Of a stretch of DNA of 64,000 nucleotides, positions 59,750 to 64,000 are shown piece by piece. The DNA comes from Prorocentrum cordatum. Taxonomy: Eukaryota; Sar; Dinophyceae; Prorocentrales; Prorocentraceae. The stretch spans positions 478,792 to 542,791 of the forward strand of contig CAUYUJ010000736.1 of the NCBI GenBank assembly GCA_963575745.1. The letters run 5' to 3'. The stretch's first letter is position 1; the number at the start of each line of letters is the position of its first letter. A program made the translations under genes and the position numbers. The notes beneath the pieces were generated by a model. It saw only the letters and a list, made by a program, of their open reading frames with translations. It was not told the DNA's origin and did not search any database.

Positions 59750-61080
59750 AAAGTGGCGTGCGGGGCACGCGCGCGCACGTGCTGAAATCCGTACAGAGCC
59801 ATTGGTGTTCCAAGAACTCACGAATTGACAAGACATCAAACAACAATATGTTTTGTGGTTCCAGTAAGAGTGCAAATTTATGTGTGCGCGCGCTCGCTGA
59901 ATCGAAAGAGCCGTACATGGATTCGCCACTCCGTCACATGAGAGTTTGCGGGCCAAGCGCGGGCGCTCCTGTCGAGAGCATGCAACACACCATCGCGCGC
60001 CCGCCATCTCTGCACACGAAATACCATGTGGGCCACACTCGCGCGAGTCTCCGCGCGTGCGTGTCGAAATCATTCGCAGACCACTGGTTTTCTAGCCGTG
60101 CCATCACAGAGGTATTCGCACGCGTGAGCGTCGGCCAAAGTTTCGGTCATGAAATCAAATCGGGGATGCCGCGGCCGGCGTTTTGAAGGACACGCTCCGA
60201 TTCTGGCCAGATCTGGGGCTCCAGAAGGACCCCAAACCGTCGCGTTCCCCGCTCTCGCCCCTGCGAACGGCGCCGACACCGAGAATTTAGGACCGCGCGC
60301 ATATGAAAACCAATGGATCTTCAGTGAAAAGTGTGTCTGAATTTCTGCGCGCCGCCGTCTCCGAATTCGCCGTCACCATCATGACTCGCCTGCCCGAGTT
60401 ATGGATTTGCCTCAAGGGTATTTGCGTCATTGTTCCACTTGCGTGTTGCTACGAATTTGCGGGTGGCTGGGTGGATCTTTGTTCCAGCATTGGGGTCGAT
60501 GTCGTAAATATCTTCAAATTGCATCGCGGCCCATAAGCTCTACCACCCTCGCGAGCCCGAACTGAATGGCGCATGTTTTGGAATCGCAATGCACATGCGT
60601 TTCTGCTTCATCGTGCATTTTGCACATGATGTCATACCATCCCAGTCAGCCTGGTATTGACACCCCCTCACCCCTGTCAAACAAGACCATGCGCGAATTC
60701 CGAATTCCATGCAACAGAAAAACGAAGCCCACATGTGGCTGCACATGTCGAAACCACATCATGCACGGCATGTAAGAATTAACGGTACGATTTTAGCAAT
60801 CTCGTCTAGAAACCGCATAATCATCTCACCACGCGGTGCATCCGCGTTGCCCTAGCGTGCGCCCAGCGCACGACTCCCTATCAATATCACCATGCGGGCC
60901 ATTTGCGTGCGTCGCCGCGCGCGCGTGTCCAAATCCGTCCAAAACCATTGGTTTTCGAAACGTCTCAAGGTAGATCTCTTCCAAAACATGCGGACAACGA
61001 AGACAAAGTTGTTCAGCCAAATGTCTGCCAGATCTCGCGAATTGTTGCACGCGCGCACTTCCTCAATACCTTCAGCGAAT
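59750..61080. repeat. family C dispersed repeats, second cluster, and unassigned sequence
   Basis: GGCACGCGCGCGCACGTGCT, GAAATCCGTACAGAGCCATT (59764), GCGTGCGTGTCGAAATCATT, CGCAGACCACTGGTTTTC (60056) and CGCGCGCGTGTCCAAATCCG, TCCAAAACCATTGGTTTTCG (60918) are family C. Between them (60110-60880) there is no recognised gene. Confidence 0.6.
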
Positions 61081-62157
61081 CGCATCACCGCCGTTATCGT
61101 CATCGCCACTTGCCGTCACTGCCGCCATCATCAGCACAATATGTTTCATCACCAACGCATGGACATCTCACTGTCATCGTCGTCACCAGCATCGGCGCCG
61201 TCTTTGGCCTTGCCGTCGTCACCACCATCATCGCCACCACCATCACTATCATCATCGTCGTTGCCGCCTGTGTCGACGTCATCATGTTATCGCGCCCGCA
61301 TAGGCCACCGACCTGCACTGGAGTGCCCACGCGCCAGCGCAGTCTTTGAGACGAATTGGGAAGTTCCCATCGGTAAGCGCCATCGTGGCCTCATTAGTTG
61401 CAATTGATCATTTTGCGCGCGAGCGTGCGCGCGCCTGCACGGCCACAGATATGCGCTAGCAAGTGCCGATCAGCAATCGCAAACGTGGCCGAATGTGTGT
61501 TGCCAAACACGTCGCGTGTGGAAGGGCGCGATTAGCAGTGGAGTTGGCGACATCAAGCTCATATTCGGTTGCACGACGTAGCCTGCACCAAACAGCTTGC
61601 ACTCCATAGAGTGCACCGCATATATGGCTCCGCATAGCTTGCGCCTAATGGCTGCCACATCCAGACTGGACAAACTCATTGGTCGGCGTCCGTGCTGGCA
61701 AACATCGGACTCCTTTGACTTGCTGGTCGAAACGCACTTCGGAGAGGTCCAGGAGCCGATTTTAGTTAGGGTCGTCGTCCTGCTCCTTCTCCTCTTCCTT
61801 CTCCTCTTTTCTTTCCGTAAACAGCAACGTTGTTTGAAGCCGTTGTTGTTCAAGGCACAGCGCCGTTGTTACAGTTTCCTTCCAGCATCGCCCAGTCGAC
61901 GAACCCACAGCATGGTTCTTCAGACAGCCGAAGCGGGTAAGACAAGCGTCGCCGGCGTGGTTCCGATAACATGTTAGGCAGATAAACAAATTGGCTTGTC
62001 GACAGGTGCTCCACAAGAGCGTTTTATCTCCCGACGGGCTCGCTGCTCCGAATCGACAACGGATGTCCCATACATCGGCGCTACGAAAGTTTTGACCCGT
62101 TTTGTGTCTTCAGCTAAACAACGCTTGAGCATCACATTGGTTCTGATCGTAGTCTTG
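61081..62157. other. no recognised gene; ATC/GTC patches
   Basis: 61090-61290 is rich in CATC, CCATCATC and GTCGTC words. Beyond it, only short frames without motifs. Confidence 0.4.
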
Positions 62158-62495
62158 ATTGAGGAAGTCCTGGGCGGAAGCGCCATTTCGAAATCAAACC
62201 CGAAGGTTTCGAATTCTGTTTGGGAGGAAGTCCTGGGCGGGAGCGCCATTTCGAGTTCGAACGGAGCAAATGCCGAACCTCATGTTGCAGGAAGTCCTGT
62301 GCGGGAGCGCCATTTCGAAATCGTAGCAGAAAGGTTTCGACTTCTATTTTTGGGGAAGTCCTGTGCGGGAGCGCCATTTCGAAATCGAAGCAGAAAGGTT
62401 TCGAATTCGATGTTTGCGGAAGTCCTAAGCGGGAGCGCCGTTTCGAAATCGAACCCGAAAGTTTCGAAATCGTTTTTTTTTCGAGGAAGTATCAA
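62158..62495 (+). repeat. 60-bp satellite, forward array
   Basis: Six units of GAGGAAGTCCTGGGCGGGAG, CGCCATTTCGAAATCGAACC, CGAAAGGTTTCGAATT. Related to the satellite inside 31960-32180 and 41225-41450 (GAGGAAGTCC..GCGAGAGCGCGA). Confidence 0.9.
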
Positions 62496-62574
62496 ACGAA
62501 AACGCCGTTTCGAAATGGCCACACCGTTTGGCATTTAAAATTTTAAAAGCCCTGACCCGAAAACTCGAAAATGC

Positions 62575-62665
62575 AGCTTTCGCTTAGGACTTCCTCCCCA
62601 AAACGAGCTCGACTGGATTTCGAAACCCGCGGGCTCGATTTCGAAAGGGCCGTGCCGCCCGGGAC
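62575..62665 (-). repeat. 60-bp satellite, inverted unit
   Basis: TTAGGACTTCCTCCCCAAAA, CTGGATTTCGAAACCCG, then GATTTCGAAAGGGCCGTGCC. It reads as one to two units of the upstream satellite on the opposite strand. Confidence 0.7.
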
Positions 62666-63340
62666 TGGAGCGAAAAATGCTTCAACCGAACATTGTACTG
62701 GGGCCCCGTCGCCGAAGGGGAGGCGTTGAATTTTGGCCGAACTTTCGTAGCGGCGAAGTAAGACTTTGCCTGGCAAGGTTTCTCACCGCATGCACCTGGT
62801 GCGGCGGAGCCCTGGCGCTCTTGGGACAAGGTGGCGAACGCCTTTGCAGGGGTCCTGCCTGCCACGATCGTGGGCCTTGGGACTGACAGCCTCAGAAGGT
62901 TGAGCAGGCAGCTACGAGTGCAGGCACCTAGCCAGGTCGCCATGCCCCTGCTCAGCACTCGCCAACTCGCTGCGAAGGGAAGCCGCCTGAGACCGCTGCA
63001 CTTTGAGTTGCTGCCGAGTCGGCTCGCACTTGCCACACGTCGCATCAGCCTTCTTCTCCGCCGTCCTTGATTTGTTGCGTGCCTTCGACACCTTGACCTG
63101 CCAGGACTCGGGCACGGGAAGTTGAAGTGAGAGCACTTGCGGCAGCTCGATGCTGAGCTGCAGTTGCATTGCCACCCATCTTGCCACAGAGAGAAGCCAA
63201 TTAATGATATCCTGAAGCAGGCCGGGGCGCCTGGCTGTCTAAGGACGACTGGGTGCCACCTTTGCCAGCCAGCCGCGCGTTCCACGTGTCCGGCGAGGGA
63301 GGGCGCGATCGGCGCCGCCGTGCCGAGGATGCGGAACGCC
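62666..63340 (-). other. possible decayed coding DNA, coiled-coil-like
   Basis: The minus frame 62912-63187 has SKARNKSRTAEKKADATCGK, CEPTRQQLKVQRSQAASLRS, ELASAEQGHGDLA, which looks helical and protein-like. Sequence on either side moves to other frames. No family recognised. Confidence 0.3.
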
Positions 63341-63342
63341 AG

Positions 63343-63412
63343 AGACCCTCCTCCTCCTCCTCCTCCTCCTCCTCCTCCTCCTCCTCCTCCTCCTCCTCCT
63401 CCTCCTCCACCG
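63343..63412. repeat. (TCC)n tract
   Basis: Pure TCC run followed by ACCGCTGCCGCCGCTGCACC. Confidence 0.95.
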
Positions 63413-64000
63413 CTGCCGCCGCTGCACCACGACGCCCTTTGCGCCCACGACCTGTGGGACGTGCGCCGCCTGCCACAGCGGCGGGAGGATCGCAGTCAGG
63501 ATCGCACGCTTGCCGCAGCAGCGCAAACGAAGGGCGCTGCTCCGCCAGGAGCTCACTGAAAGACGGCGAGACTGCCGCGGACCGCCGCGGACCAGGGACA
63601 TCCAGTTCGCCTTGGGGGCAAACGTCCCACTAAGCATAAGCTTCGATACAGCACGTTTACGAAAGAAGAGGCAGAGGAGGGAGAGGGGGAACATGAAGAA
63701 GGAGGAGGACATGACAAGACAAGAACCGTTGCGAGCCATAGTCTGTCTCAGCTGAGGCTAATGCTTGTGAGGCGCCTGCTTACTGAAACCAACAATGTGG
63801 GATTCACGAGGGGCCACCGACGAAGCGAGAGCGGCGAGCGGGCCAGGGGACCCCAGGCAGGACCGAGGAGGAGGAGCTCAAGAGGCAAGGAGAAAGTGGT
63901 CGGGAAGGGGGAGGATGTAGAGGAGTTCGATCCCGCTCGGCTGCAGCTGCCACGACGTGGGAGGTGTGGGCAAGGCGTGCTTCCAGTCCCAGTCCAGGCA
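63413..64000. other. no recognised gene to the window end
   Basis: Open frames on both strands in mixed sequence, some Arg/Ala-rich. 63660-63715 and 63860-63890 are purine-rich. Nothing can be assigned. Confidence 0.35.

Overview
The window is nuclear DNA of a dinoflagellate. The diagnostic evidence is a complete 22-nt dinoflagellate spliced-leader (SL) sequence at 58149-58170, followed by 15-nt SL relics. The rest fits: very GC-rich sequence, huge simple-sequence tracts, almost no genes, split coding regions and AG|G-type splice acceptors. I cannot name the species from sequence alone.

Only a small part of the 64 kb is convincingly coding. I support four items. (1) A C-terminal exon of a DUF5054-like (glycoside hydrolase 38-like) protein lies at about 8372-8676. 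(2) A DNA transposon lies at about 24122-27596; it carries a C2H2 finger plus DDE-type transposase on the minus strand, and has 23-bp perfect terminal inverted repeats and an 11-bp putative target duplication. (3) An ArsB/NhaD/citrate-transporter-like (IT superfamily) membrane protein is split into exons at about 33921-35400 and 38372-38644, separated by a roughly 3-kb repeat-filled intron. (4) An intronless tandem HNH/NUMOD homing-endonuclease-like gene at 58274-59458 sits inside a textbook retrocopy: SL at the 5' end, A-rich tail at the 3' end and a 21/22-nt flanking direct repeat. A decayed gene (45064-46980, minus) keeps coiled-coil and protein-like segments through several frame breaks.

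Layout: 0-5.5 kb simple repeats and dispersed repeat copies; 5.57-6.8 kb a roughly 100-bp satellite; 7-8.7 kb dispersed repeats and the DUF5054 exon; 9.5-15.3 kb TG/CA arrays around unassigned coding-like ORFs; 15.5-21.6 kb trinucleotide tracts, a TTTAGC hexamer field and a small foldback; 23.0-27.6 kb a nest of mobile DNA (dispersed repeat, 169-bp-arm foldback, hairpin repeat, DNA transposon); 28-33.4 kb MITE-like copies, foldbacks and CAA/GGA tracts; 33.9-38.6 kb the transporter; 39-44 kb GTC, TCC and CAT tracts; 45-47 kb the decayed gene; 47-53.2 kb dispersed repeats and a GGCC-TCTTGG minisatellite; 54.3-58.1 kb a nested inverted satellite complex; 58.1-59.7 kb the retrogene; 59.7-64 kb dispersed repeats, a 60-bp satellite and degraded coding-like sequence.

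There is no operon logic. The genes are unrelated to one another, and the history visible here is of repeated invasion by transposons, foldback elements and reverse-transcribed mRNA. Most long open frames are translations of GGA/TCC, GTC, TG or Pro/Gly-rich repeats and are not genes.
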